Origin: Myxococcales bacterium | Lineage (GTDB): Bacteria; Myxococcota_A; Polyangia; Palsa-1104; JAEUJZ01 | Length of the DNA stretch: 64,000 bases | Reading direction: 5' to 3' | Assembly: GCA_016794465.1 (NCBI GenBank) | Contig: JAEUKA010000001.1 | Location: forward strand, 1-64,000 | Shown here: positions 1 through 7,467 of the stretch, in pieces | Layout of the letters: every line of letters begins with the position of its first letter | Numbering within the stretch: the stretch's first letter is position 1 | The notes under the pieces: model-generated | The model's database searches: none | What the model saw: only the letters and a program-made list of their open reading frames with translations | Told to the model about the DNA's origin: nothing | Position numbers and translations under genes: made by a program

Positions 1-171
1 GAATCGGGAATGCGCACCGGAAAGAACGCAAAGCGCGCTTGCAGCGTTTTCTTGGTGCCTTCGCGCCACGCGTACCGTCGGAAAGGTCGCGCACCGACCC
101 GCGTCAGGAGTGCCTCGATCGAGTCCACGGCTTGCTCGTTAGCGCCGCAGCGACCGCGCTGTCATCGCAGT
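1..171 (-). pseudogene. Probable IS701-type transposase fragment, runs off left edge
   Basis: An open minus-strand frame continues past base 1 and is closed upstream by a TGA at 172-174. It contains WREGTKKTLQARFAFFPVRI, which resembles the conserved WREGT...L.sRFA..RV segment of IS701/DDE_5-family transposases, just before the catalytic core's last part. The N-terminal two thirds of a normal transposase cannot lie here, because no in-frame start precedes the segment apart from a GTG at 126-128. It is therefore a 5'-truncated remnant, or an element whose rest lies outside the window. The family call rests on motif recognition only. Bases 172-300 show no recognisable coding signal. Confidence 0.45.
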
Positions 172-300
172 TTCAATGCCCTTTAAGCGGGCAGGTCTGT
201 TGCAACGCGGCGGCTTGGGTTTTGGGCGCGGATTCGCGGAAAAGATCGGACGGCGGGTCCATGCACTCACGCCGCTCGACGACATCACCGAGTCGGCCAG

Positions 301-708
301 CTATCTCGATGCAGGCTGTTGTTTGGCGAGCAGCCGACGCTCGATCTGCAGCAGCTCCTCATCAAAAGGGAGATCCGCGATGGCAGACCGAATGGCGCAC
401 AGGGCCTCGTCGATTCGACCCAGCTGTTCCAACACCAGCGCATGATCGGTCGTCAGCCATGGCTGAGCGCTGTAGTCCTCATGCAGCTGGAGCCGATCCC
501 GCATGATCAGGTCGGCCAGCGAGGCGTTGCGACGCTCCACCGCCGCATCAAACGCGCACGTCCAAAACGACCAGCTGTCCGTCGTGCGATGGGACTCCGA
601 AACCAGATACAGCCAGGGGTCCTCTTGCAGAACTGCCCAGCGGGCCGCGTCTTCGATCTCTTCCCAGTCGTCCTGCATTCGGGCTCCGCTGCGATCCAAT
701 ACTGGCAT
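301..708 (-). CDS. Small helical (TPR-like) hypothetical protein
   Basis: A 135-residue protein starting MPVLDRSG. This ATG is chosen over upstream in-frame codons because AGGA precedes it by six bases and the upstream extension is low-complexity Ser/Arg. The protein is acidic and helical, rich in Trp and Leu. The C-terminal half (HALVLEQLGRIDEALCAIRSA) looks like one TPR unit, with the LG.I..AL spacing of such repeats. No signal peptide or membrane segment is visible. It is divergent from the gene at 821, with 112 bases between the starts. Function unknown. Confidence 0.6.
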   Translation of the reverse strand: MPVLDRSGARMQDDWEEIEDAARWAVLQEDPWLYLVSESHRTTDSWSFWTCAFDAAVERRNASLADLIMRDRLQLHEDYSAQPWLTTDHALVLEQLGRIDEALCAIRSAIADLPFDEELLQIERRLLAKQQPASR

Positions 709-820
709 TGAAAGTCCTGACTCCGCTGACCGGCGTGCTGCCCGCGTCGCGCAGCGAAAAGAGTAACTTTTTGCGGATTGTAGGTTGCAGAGGGCCAAGG
801 TGCGGGCTATCCCAAGGAAC

Positions 821-1423
821 ATGCCGACAAAAAAGACCACGTCCAAGCGTTCCCCTTCCCCCAAAAGCCTCCCCAAGTCCGGTGCGTCCGGCAAAGCGGC
901 GGCGAGCACTGCGCCCCAGGACTCGATTGCCGAGAACCGCCGCCTGGCGGTCGTAAAAGCGGCCAGCATCCCCAGCGTTCCGACCGGGTTTGTGCCGACT
1001 CCCAGCGATGAGCGACTGCGCCGCCTGAGCCACCCCGCCGAGGCGCTGCGGGCCGAGCTGCTGCTTGCACTCGACGAGGTGATCGCCCGCAAGGCCAGCT
1101 ATCGCAGTGAGCTGGGCGACCTGGCACCTGACCCTGCCCAAGCGGAAGCGCTGCGGCCTCGGCTTGGCACCCTGCGGGAATCTGTCGAAGCCGCAGCTGC
1201 GCTGAGCGCTTGCCTGCATGAGCTGGAAGAGATTGCGCTGTCCGACGCCGCCGAGTTCCTGCAAGGAGTGACCGAGGAGGTCGTGCACCGCCAAGCCAAG
1301 AAGCCAAGCTTGGCCACGGCCTATGCCCGCGTGCTGCACATCGCCGAGCAGCGCCGTCAGCTCATCACCGAAGGCATCGCGCGTGCCAAAGACAAAAAGG
1401 ACGGAAGTACCCCCTCCCCGTAG
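821..1423 (+). CDS. Hypothetical protein with basic Ser/Lys-rich N-terminus
   Basis: A 200-residue protein. The first 35 residues are Lys/Ser/Pro-rich and probably disordered (MPTKKTTSKRSPSPKS). The rest is predicted to be mostly alpha-helical, with Leu/Ala/Glu heptad-like stretches at roughly 70-190 (EALRAELLLALDEVIARK, AAALSACLHELEEIAL). An earlier in-frame start at 785 exists; the ATG at 821 follows AAGGA very closely, so the start is uncertain. No catalytic motif is recognised. The stop codon lies five bases before the 22-bp repeat array, which could act as its transcriptional end. Function unknown. Confidence 0.6.
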   Translation: MPTKKTTSKRSPSPKSLPKSGASGKAAASTAPQDSIAENRRLAVVKAASIPSVPTGFVPTPSDERLRRLSHPAEALRAELLLALDEVIARKASYRSELGDLAPDPAQAEALRPRLGTLRESVEAAAALSACLHELEEIALSDAAEFLQGVTEEVVHRQAKKPSLATAYARVLHIAEQRRQLITEGIARAKDKKDGSTPSP

Positions 1424-1428
1424 TTGAG

Positions 1429-1637
1429 TCTCGCCGGCCTGAGAGTCAAGTCTCACCGGCCTGAGAGTCGAGTCTCACCGGCCTGAGAGTCAAGTCTCAC
1501 CGGCCTGAGAGTCGAGTCTCACTGGCCTGAGAGTCAAGTCTCACCGGCCTGAGAGTCGAGTCTCACCGGCCTGAGAGTCAAGTCTCACCGGCCTGAGAGT
1601 CAAGTCTCACCGGCCTGAGACTTGACTCTCGTCGGCC
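1429..1637. repeat. Nine-copy 22-bp tandem array with palindromic core
   Basis: The core TCTCACCGGCCTGAGA begins at 1429, 1451, 1473, 1495, 1517, 1539, 1561, 1583 and 1605, an exact 22-base period. The arms TCTCA/TGAGA pair around CCGGCC, so every copy can form a hairpin. The six-base linkers mostly alternate GTCAAG and GTCGAG, giving a 44-base higher-order repeat. After the last core the sequence turns into the reverse complement of the linker (GAGACTTGACTCTC). The gap 1424-1734 holds nothing else recognisable. The array could be a terminator, a protein-binding array or a selfish repeat. It is not CRISPR, because the linkers are only 6 bases. Confidence 0.9.
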
Positions 1638-1734
1638 CGGCCAGAGCGGGAGCCGGATGGCTCGCTGCGGCTGGCCGACTTGGGTCACGCGAAGCTACGG
1701 ACGTGTCTTCTCCGAAGCTCGATGAGAGAGGCGC

Positions 1735-2268
1735 TTACTCTGGATCATGTGCGAAGGACCAGAATTCCTTCTGGTCTACGCCTTGCTGCTTGCAGTACAC
1801 GCCCCCTTGATGGATGGCTTTGCTCAGCCGCACTCCGCTTCTTCCGCCCAGCACGGCCTGGGACTGCGCGCCGCAGAGCTCACCTTCCCGCAAGTTCCAG
1901 GTCTTGCGATGGGCGTCACTCACAGCTGTCCCTGCGACAATCACCACGAAGTCCATGTTCACGTCGCGATAGGGAAAGCTCTGGACCTTGCCTTCACGAC
2001 GGAGAAAAAAGCACGGTGCGGTGAGCTGAAGCGGAAAGTCCTTGGGGCCAGCACGCAGCACACAGACCTTCTCCTTGGCCAGAATCTGAAGCGACATTCC
2101 GTGCACCTCGACTTGATCAAGAACAGCGGAGACTGATTCCTTTTCGCGCGCGCTCGGAGCTGCCGCGCTCAAGCTGGAACGGCTGCATGCCGCACCGATG
2201 AGCCACAGAGCGCAGACCAGCCTTGGTAGCCGTGCGCAAACCCGACTTCCTACAGTTCCCAAAACCAT
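1735..2268 (-). CDS. Lipoprotein overlapping Tae4-like gene; candidate immunity protein
   Basis: A 177-residue protein with an N-terminal lipoprotein signal: basic start, hydrophobic VCALWLIGAA and lipobox Cys28. The mature part (about 150 residues) has four Cys and a mixed alpha/beta composition. No known family is recognised. GAGGGA precedes the ATG at 2268. Its first 19 bases overlap the end of the amidase gene, suggesting translational coupling. Known Tae4 effectors are encoded next to a small periplasmic inhibitor (Tai4). A periplasm-facing lipoprotein in this position fits that role, but the sequence similarity to Tai4 was not established. It could also be an unrelated envelope protein. 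Confidence 0.6.
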   Translation of the reverse strand: MVLGTVGSRVCARLPRLVCALWLIGAACSRSSLSAAAPSAREKESVSAVLDQVEVHGMSLQILAKEKVCVLRAGPKDFPLQLTAPCFFLRREGKVQSFPYRDVNMDFVVIVAGTAVSDAHRKTWNLREGELCGAQSQAVLGGRSGVRLSKAIHQGGVYCKQQGVDQKEFWSFAHDPE

Positions 2269-2669
2269 ACCTGTGTCCCTCGCGAGAAGTAATCAGGACT
2301 GCCGCCCTTCAGTTGAGAGCCGTTCCAGACATCAATGTGATCCGTCGGACCCCAGCCGTTCTGGATAAAGACGAGTCCGGTCTTTCCTGCGAAATCGGCT
2401 TGCGTGACTTTCTTCTTGTGTATCTGGACCGTCCCAAAGGTATCGCTCTGCTTCGCGATCCAGTCCGCCAGCTCCTGGGCGCGAAGGATATGCCCGGGGC
2501 TGTGCTTGGACCAGCACCGCACCCCCTTGTAGGTCTTCAGATTCACGCCTGCATTGTGCAGCGCCACACCCATCCGAATCGCGCACTGATCCGGAAACTG
2601 AGAGGTATCGCAAGGACTGTTCGGATACGGATGTTTGTCCCAGATGTTTTGATAGGTTACGGACGGCAT
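2250..2669 (-). CDS. Tae4-like peptidoglycan amidase (T6SS effector family)
   Basis: A 139-residue protein resembling type VI amidase effector 4, which cleaves the gamma-D-Glu/mDAP bond of peptidoglycan. Visible family features are Cys29 in DQCAIRMGVAL and His111-Asp113 in TDHIDVWNG, matching the usual C-A-I-R-x-S and GHIDLWNG blocks, plus KTGLVFIQNGW before the His. ATG at 2669 is preceded by AGAGGAG at five bases. Upstream in-frame codons to 2873 translate a 9-bp repeat (SDPSDPS) and are rejected. There is no signal peptide, as expected of a secretion-system substrate. No T6SS structural gene lies in the window, so the exporter must be elsewhere or the protein has another use. Confidence 0.8.
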   Translation of the reverse strand: MPSVTYQNIWDKHPYPNSPCDTSQFPDQCAIRMGVALHNAGVNLKTYKGVRCWSKHSPGHILRAQELADWIAKQSDTFGTVQIHKKKVTQADFAGKTGLVFIQNGWGPTDHIDVWNGSQLKGGSPDYFSRGTQVWFWEL

Positions 2670-2811
2670 GATGCTCCTCTCTGTGAAGCGAGACGCTATC
2701 AAGAACCCGTGCTGACTTGGCGCTATTTTTTGCGATGGGTAGTGATAGCAGACTGAGCCCAGTTCCCATTCTGTTGCCAGTCGCTCGCATAGAGGATGGC
2801 CCCCCTGATAA

Positions 2812-2838
2812 GATGGGTCGGATGGGTCGGATGGATCG
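2812..2838. repeat. Three 9-bp tandem repeats in divergent promoter region
   Basis: GATGGGTCG, GATGGGTCG, GATGGATCG in direct succession, followed by a fourth partial GAT. It lies between the divergent Tae4-like gene and the glycine-rich lipoprotein, in the 190-base intergenic region. Confidence 0.8.
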
Positions 2839-2858
2839 GATAGCGCCTGTAGATTCCG

Positions 2859-4277
2859 GTGAAGCAAGATCACCGATCGCAGCGTCTCTCACGCTTTGAG
2901 CGCGGTGAGGTACCTCTGGTGAAAACGGTCGCAGGGTTGGCGGATCAACAACATGGCCTTGGGGGACACCGACTTGGGAGAGCCGGACTTGGGGGACAGG
3001 GTCGGCTCCTCCGCTTCTGGGTGCTGACACTCGCGCTGCTTCCGGCGTGCGACTCACTGTGGCGTCCCTATCTGGAACCATGCGACGCTACGCGCCCGTC
3101 GTGCCTGGATGGCTCCTCTCTGCTGCCATCAAACGGCATTGATCCAGCGTGGTTTGACGAAGCCAAGGTCGAGCTTGCCCCAACAGAGGACTTGGTGATT
3201 GACACTGATCAAGGCACGGTAGCGACGGCAGTGGGCAATCGCCGGCTCATGGGAGTGAGCTATCACCAGCTGGCGGCGGCAGACTGCGGCGGCGGCTGGA
3301 TGGTCGGCGTCGGTGTGTTCGGCTTCACCCGGGTCCGCATACCCGAGGGAGTCCGTGTCCGCTTTGCTGGCGCGCGCGCGGTCGCTCTCCTTTCGCCCGG
3401 ACCGATTGAAATCGAAGGACTTCTCGATGTGCGCGGCGGGATGGCAGAGTGTGCAGACCCTCGCTGCGGCGGTCCCGGCGGCTTCGCGGGCGGCTTCCTG
3501 CAAGTCCCAGCCACGCGAGGAGATGGGCCGGGCGCTGGTGCGTGGGGTTACGGAATGGGCGGTACCGGTGAAGAGGCGGGCGGTGGTGGCGGCGGGGCGT
3601 GCGGCAGCGGTGGCAAAGGGGGAGACGCTGGCACCGGCTATCTTGGCGGCAGCGGAGGCGTCGCGTACCAACGTCCAGCGCTCATTCCTCTCTGCGGTGG
3701 CAGTGGCGGCGGCGCTGGTGGCCCCGGCAACGCGGGTGGCGACCCTGGTCAGCGCGGCGGTGGCGGGGGTGGCGCGATCCAGATCGTGTCGCAGAAGTCG
3801 GTTTCCGTAGGCTCTACCAGTGCCACGCCGAGCGGTATTCAGGCCGGTGGTGCTGGCGGTCAAGGCGACCAGGGCGTGAACTTCAATGATGGCGGCGGCG
3901 GCGGCGGGAGTGGTGGAGCCATCTTGATTGAAGCGCCGAGCATCGCAGTCGCAAGCGGAGCCGTGCTCGCGGTGAACGGAGGAGGAGGTGGCGGCGGGTA
4001 CAATGGTGGAACGCGCTGCACCTCAGGGGAGCCGGGGGCGCTTTCTTCGACCGCTGCAGCCGGTGGCACTGGGATTTGCACGGGAGGCGCTGGCGGTGCG
4101 GGGAGCATGCTGCATGGTGGCGCTGCCGCAGGTCTGGTCCGCGATGGTGGTGGTGGTGGCGGCGGCGGAGTGGGGCGGATTCGGCTCAACAGTCTCGATG
4201 GCACGGTCACTCTTGGCGGCGAGCTGAGTCCCGCAATGGGAGAGTGCGCGAGCACGGGCCGCCTGAACCTGCGCTAA
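2859..4277 (+). CDS. Glycine-rich surface lipoprotein
   Basis: A 472-residue protein as read from ATG 2859, but the start is uncertain. A lipoprotein signal (LLRFWVLTLALLPAC) sits unusually deep, near residue 64, so a GTG at 2919 (preceded by GAGG) is a reasonable alternative. After the lipobox come about 120 ordinary residues with four Cys and a segment (VRIPEGVRVRFAGARAVALLSPGPIEIEGLLDVRGG) like the beta-strand ladder of polymorphic surface proteins. The remainder is poly-Gly (GGGGGG runs) alternating with beta-strand segments such as GGAIQIVSQKSVSV and GGAILIEAPSIAVASGA. Such architecture is common in myxobacterial secreted proteins of unknown role. Probably outer-membrane anchored. Confidence 0.75.
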   Translation: MKQDHRSQRLSRFERGEVPLVKTVAGLADQQHGLGGHRLGRAGLGGQGRLLRFWVLTLALLPACDSLWRPYLEPCDATRPSCLDGSSLLPSNGIDPAWFDEAKVELAPTEDLVIDTDQGTVATAVGNRRLMGVSYHQLAAADCGGGWMVGVGVFGFTRVRIPEGVRVRFAGARAVALLSPGPIEIEGLLDVRGGMAECADPRCGGPGGFAGGFLQVPATRGDGPGAGAWGYGMGGTGEEAGGGGGGACGSGGKGGDAGTGYLGGSGGVAYQRPALIPLCGGSGGGAGGPGNAGGDPGQRGGGGGGAIQIVSQKSVSVGSTSATPSGIQAGGAGGQGDQGVNFNDGGGGGGSGGAILIEAPSIAVASGAVLAVNGGGGGGGYNGGTRCTSGEPGALSSTAAAGGTGICTGGAGGAGSMLHGGAAAGLVRDGGGGGGGGVGRIRLNSLDGTVTLGGELSPAMGECASTGRLNLR

Positions 4278-4340
4278 CGCAGCGTCACTTTGACCACGGC
4301 TTGCGGGCCTACTTCTCTGCCGAAGCCGCAATAACGTCTG

Positions 4341-4412
4341 TTCCAGAGTCCGTTCCAGAGTCCGCTCCAGAGTCCGCTACAGAGTCCGCTCCAGAGTCCG
4401 TTACAGAGTCGG
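4341..4412. repeat. Six 12-bp tandem repeats at the 3' end of the synthetase gene
   Basis: Six near-identical 12-base units of the form TTCCAGAGTCCG / CTCCAGAGTCCG. The stop codon of the hydrolase-synthetase fusion (4401-4403, minus) lies in the last unit, so the end of that protein (PTL) is written by the repeat sequence. It sits between convergent genes. Confidence 0.85.
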
Positions 4413-7382
4413 AAGGTACGCGGACAGCTCCTGTTGATCCTGAATGCGCACGTACGTCCGGTGATTTTTGTCATAGACATACAGGGGTCCGGTGCGCGCC
4501 AGATCGATGCCATCAGCGAGCAGCGGCTGCTTGGTGATCTTCAGTGTCTCGGTGGTCTGAAGCGCATCCACCACCCGCACAAAGCGCGGTCGCGCCGCTT
4601 CGATCAGGTGCTGTTCACAGACCGAAAACACTGCCGCCGCGTCGAGCGAATGACCTTCCTGTAGCTGAATCGCGGCCATTCCGGTGCGACCCTCCTGACC
4701 CGGAATCCGGACTCCGTAGACCGTACACATGGCGACAAAGGGAAGCTCTGCCAGCACCGCTGCAACCTGTTCGGTCGAGACATTTTCACCCTTCCAGCGA
4801 AAGGTATCTCCGACGCGATCCACGAACCAAAAGTCGCCGTCGGCATCTTCCCGCATCAGATCACCACTGCAAAACCACGCGTCCCCTTTGCGCAAGACGT
4901 TGCGCAGGATCTTGGCCTCCGTGGCCTGCGGATCGGTGTAGCCATCAAAGCGTGAGAGCGGATTTTCTTTGCGAATCTCGACGAGCAGCATGCCCGGCTC
5001 ATCGGCGGTACAGGGAATCAGGAATCCATCGGGAGTGCGCGGATAGGAGTCGCTGGCCGGATCGAACTTCACCACCAAGGTCGAAACCAGGCCGAGCGGA
5101 ACCCGTCCTACCGAGCCAATCTTTTCACCGGTCAGGTTGGTCATGACCGCATTCCCTTCGGTGGCGGCATAGAACTCGAGCACGCTCACCTGACCAAAGC
5201 GGCGCAGCAGCTCCTTCCAGACATCGGCGCGCATTCCGTTGCCGACAAAGAGTCGCACTGCATGACTCCGTTCCAGCGGGGAAGGGGGGGCCGACACCAG
5301 ATATCGACATAGCTCTCCCACATAGAACACCACGGTGGCACCGGTGCGACGGACATCTTGCCAAAATCCGCGTGCCGAAAAGCGCGGTGCAATCGCCAGC
5401 CGACAGCCGCCAAGCAGAGCCCCTCCCACCGCGAGCAGGAGTCCCGTTCCGTGATGCAGAGGAAGACAACAGTACACCGTATCGGTCGGTGTCAGATCAC
5501 ATCCTGCGGTCGCTGCGGTTGCGGCCATCAGCCAGCGGCGATTCGAGATCTTGACCGCTTTGGGCTTTCCGGTCGTTCCCGAAGTGAACATCAGACAGGC
5601 AATGTCACTGGCCCGGCCCGGATTTTTGGGGAGCGATTCCGGAAGCTCCGAAACCAGGCTCTCTAGGTTGATATCTCCGTCGCTGAGATTGGACTTTTCG
5701 GCACTCCCTCCGATGAACAGTCGCCGCACTCCGAGCGTCTCTCCCAGCGCGGCAGAGTCCGCACAGACAATCAGCTCCTGAACCTGAGTCACGGTGAGTG
5801 CATGCGCAAGAGCAGTACCCCGCGCCGCCGGATTGATCAGGGCCGGAATGGCTCCCAAGCGACTGAGCGCTGCCAGTGCGGTCAGACAGTCCGGATGATT
5901 GTCCATCAGGAGTCCTACACTCTGTCCGCTGCGAACTCCACAGCGATACAGCGCCCCAGCAATCCGGGTCACGCGCCGATCCGCTTCCGCGTAGGAATAC
6001 GCCCGGCCTTCCCACAGGAAAAAAGTCCGCTCCGGAATCGCCTTGGCTTGGGCCGCCAGCGTCGCACCCATCGACATTGGCGCACTGTCCCAGAACGGAA
6101 GCAGACTCATCACACGCGGCAGCTGCCAGCGCAGCCAGCGCGTTCCTTTGGTGACATCGAGCGCGACCTGACCCGCCCCCCGCCACAGCGCACGCGGAGC
6201 GGCATATAGCAAAGGCAGACTCGGCTTGGCCTTCTCTGTCCCTTCTGTTTCTGCGGAAGGAGTCTTCGCAAGGAGTCTCTCTGCACGCGCCGGCAGAGGT
6301 CCGTTGTGATCGCAGTGATGCAGCCACTCATCGACGGTCGGCCAGACTACTTCCCGCGCCCGTGTACCCACCACCAGCCCAAGATGTCCAGAGTCAACCG
6401 TGACGCCAAAGACCTCATCATGAGGCACCACGCGCTCAATCGCGGACACACTCCGAGGTCGCGCAAAGTCATCCCGCCGGCCACGAAAGTACAGCACCGG
6501 AACCGTCAGATCCGCCAGCGAGACAGTCTGTCCGGCGATGACAAAGCCACCCGACATCATGCGGTTATGCACCACAAAGTCATCGACAAAGGAGCGCAGC
6601 GCGGGTCCCGGCCAGGCGATGAAGCCCTCTCCTCCCAAAAAGCGCCGCGTCGGCTCGAGCCGCTTGAGCTCTTCCTCATCATCAAGGAGTCGCAGCATCA
6701 GCAGAAAGTGACGCAGCTCCTGACGCGGACTGGCGAGCTTAAATCCCCAGGTGGTGAGCCATCCCGGCAGACCCGGCAGCTGCGCGAGCGGCTTGCGAAT
6801 CCACTCCTCCCCAGACTGAAGCAGATTCGACAGCACTCCGGCATGAACAGAGACGGGAAAGTTGCGCAGCAGATCGACCGGACTGCCCATCGTGATCAGC
6901 GATGCAATGTCTCTGCACTGACGATAAGCGGCGGCTTGATAGACAAACATTCCGCCTTGGGAATAGCCCGCAAGATGTACCTTGGCACGCACCTGCTGAG
7001 CCATGTTGTCGACGGCATCACTGACTGCCAAGACGTGATCGGTCAGCGTCTTTTCAAGTCCTCCCGGAGTCGCATCAGGAGTCCCAAAGTCAACCGCCCA
7101 GACATCATGACCTTGCTCTTGCAGCCACAAAATGGCGCTCAGATCCGGCGACATATCGTAGATCTCTGCGGTCACCATCAGGGGTGGCACCAGCAGCACA
7201 TGCGACCCGGTACTTTGTCCGGATTGATAGTGCCGCAGCGCGTATTTTTCCGTCTGTGCCACTACCGAGTAGCTGGTCTGATAGGGCGCGGTGAAGCGAT
7301 TCCCACTCACCAGCTTGGCAGTATGTAAGAGGCTGGTTCGAGCGTGTCTCACGCGGCTGCGCAGGTTGCTTGCGATTCCCAT
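4401..7382 (-). CDS. Fused alpha/beta hydrolase and acyl-CoA synthetase
   Basis: A 993-residue two-domain protein. Residues 1-370 are an alpha/beta hydrolase of the PhaC/lipase type: GYSQGG nucleophile elbow (Ser141), RGRRDDFA acidic region and SGHLGLVVG His region. Residues 420-980 are an AMP-forming acyl-CoA synthetase of the FATP/very-long-chain type: MFTSGTTGKPKAVK P-loop, YAATEGN, and SGDLMREDADGDFWFVDRVGDTFRWKGENVST in pieces. The synthetase adenylates a fatty acid and joins it to CoA. The hydrolase could release that acid from an ester or amide. ATG 7382 is preferred to ATG 7403 because GGAG lies five bases before it. The gene stands alone, with a convergent neighbour downstream. Substrate cannot be read from sequence. 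Confidence 0.88.
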   Translation of the reverse strand: MGIASNLRSRVRHARTSLLHTAKLVSGNRFTAPYQTSYSVVAQTEKYALRHYQSGQSTGSHVLLVPPLMVTAEIYDMSPDLSAILWLQEQGHDVWAVDFGTPDATPGGLEKTLTDHVLAVSDAVDNMAQQVRAKVHLAGYSQGGMFVYQAAAYRQCRDIASLITMGSPVDLLRNFPVSVHAGVLSNLLQSGEEWIRKPLAQLPGLPGWLTTWGFKLASPRQELRHFLLMLRLLDDEEELKRLEPTRRFLGGEGFIAWPGPALRSFVDDFVVHNRMMSGGFVIAGQTVSLADLTVPVLYFRGRRDDFARPRSVSAIERVVPHDEVFGVTVDSGHLGLVVGTRAREVVWPTVDEWLHHCDHNGPLPARAERLLAKTPSAETEGTEKAKPSLPLLYAAPRALWRGAGQVALDVTKGTRWLRWQLPRVMSLLPFWDSAPMSMGATLAAQAKAIPERTFFLWEGRAYSYAEADRRVTRIAGALYRCGVRSGQSVGLLMDNHPDCLTALAALSRLGAIPALINPAARGTALAHALTVTQVQELIVCADSAALGETLGVRRLFIGGSAEKSNLSDGDINLESLVSELPESLPKNPGRASDIACLMFTSGTTGKPKAVKISNRRWLMAATAATAGCDLTPTDTVYCCLPLHHGTGLLLAVGGALLGGCRLAIAPRFSARGFWQDVRRTGATVVFYVGELCRYLVSAPPSPLERSHAVRLFVGNGMRADVWKELLRRFGQVSVLEFYAATEGNAVMTNLTGEKIGSVGRVPLGLVSTLVVKFDPASDSYPRTPDGFLIPCTADEPGMLLVEIRKENPLSRFDGYTDPQATEAKILRNVLRKGDAWFCSGDLMREDADGDFWFVDRVGDTFRWKGENVSTEQVAAVLAELPFVAMCTVYGVRIPGQEGRTGMAAIQLQEGHSLDAAAVFSVCEQHLIEAARPRFVRVVDALQTTETLKITKQPLLADGIDLARTGPLYVYDKNHRTYVRIQDQQELSAYLPTL

Positions 7383-7467
7383 GGCTGCTCCACTTGACTC
7401 CATCTGATGTGACGCTGGTCATCATATCCGAAGCCAGGCCGAAGCGAAGACGGAGCAGCCGCTGGGC

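Noticed and set aside
1429..1637. CRISPR-like array
   Set aside because: The linkers between repeats are only 6 bases and repeat among themselves, and no cas genes are near.
7383..7403. Longer start (ATG 7403) for the hydrolase-synthetase
   Set aside because: GGAG sits five bases before ATG 7382, whereas 7403 has no ribosome site.
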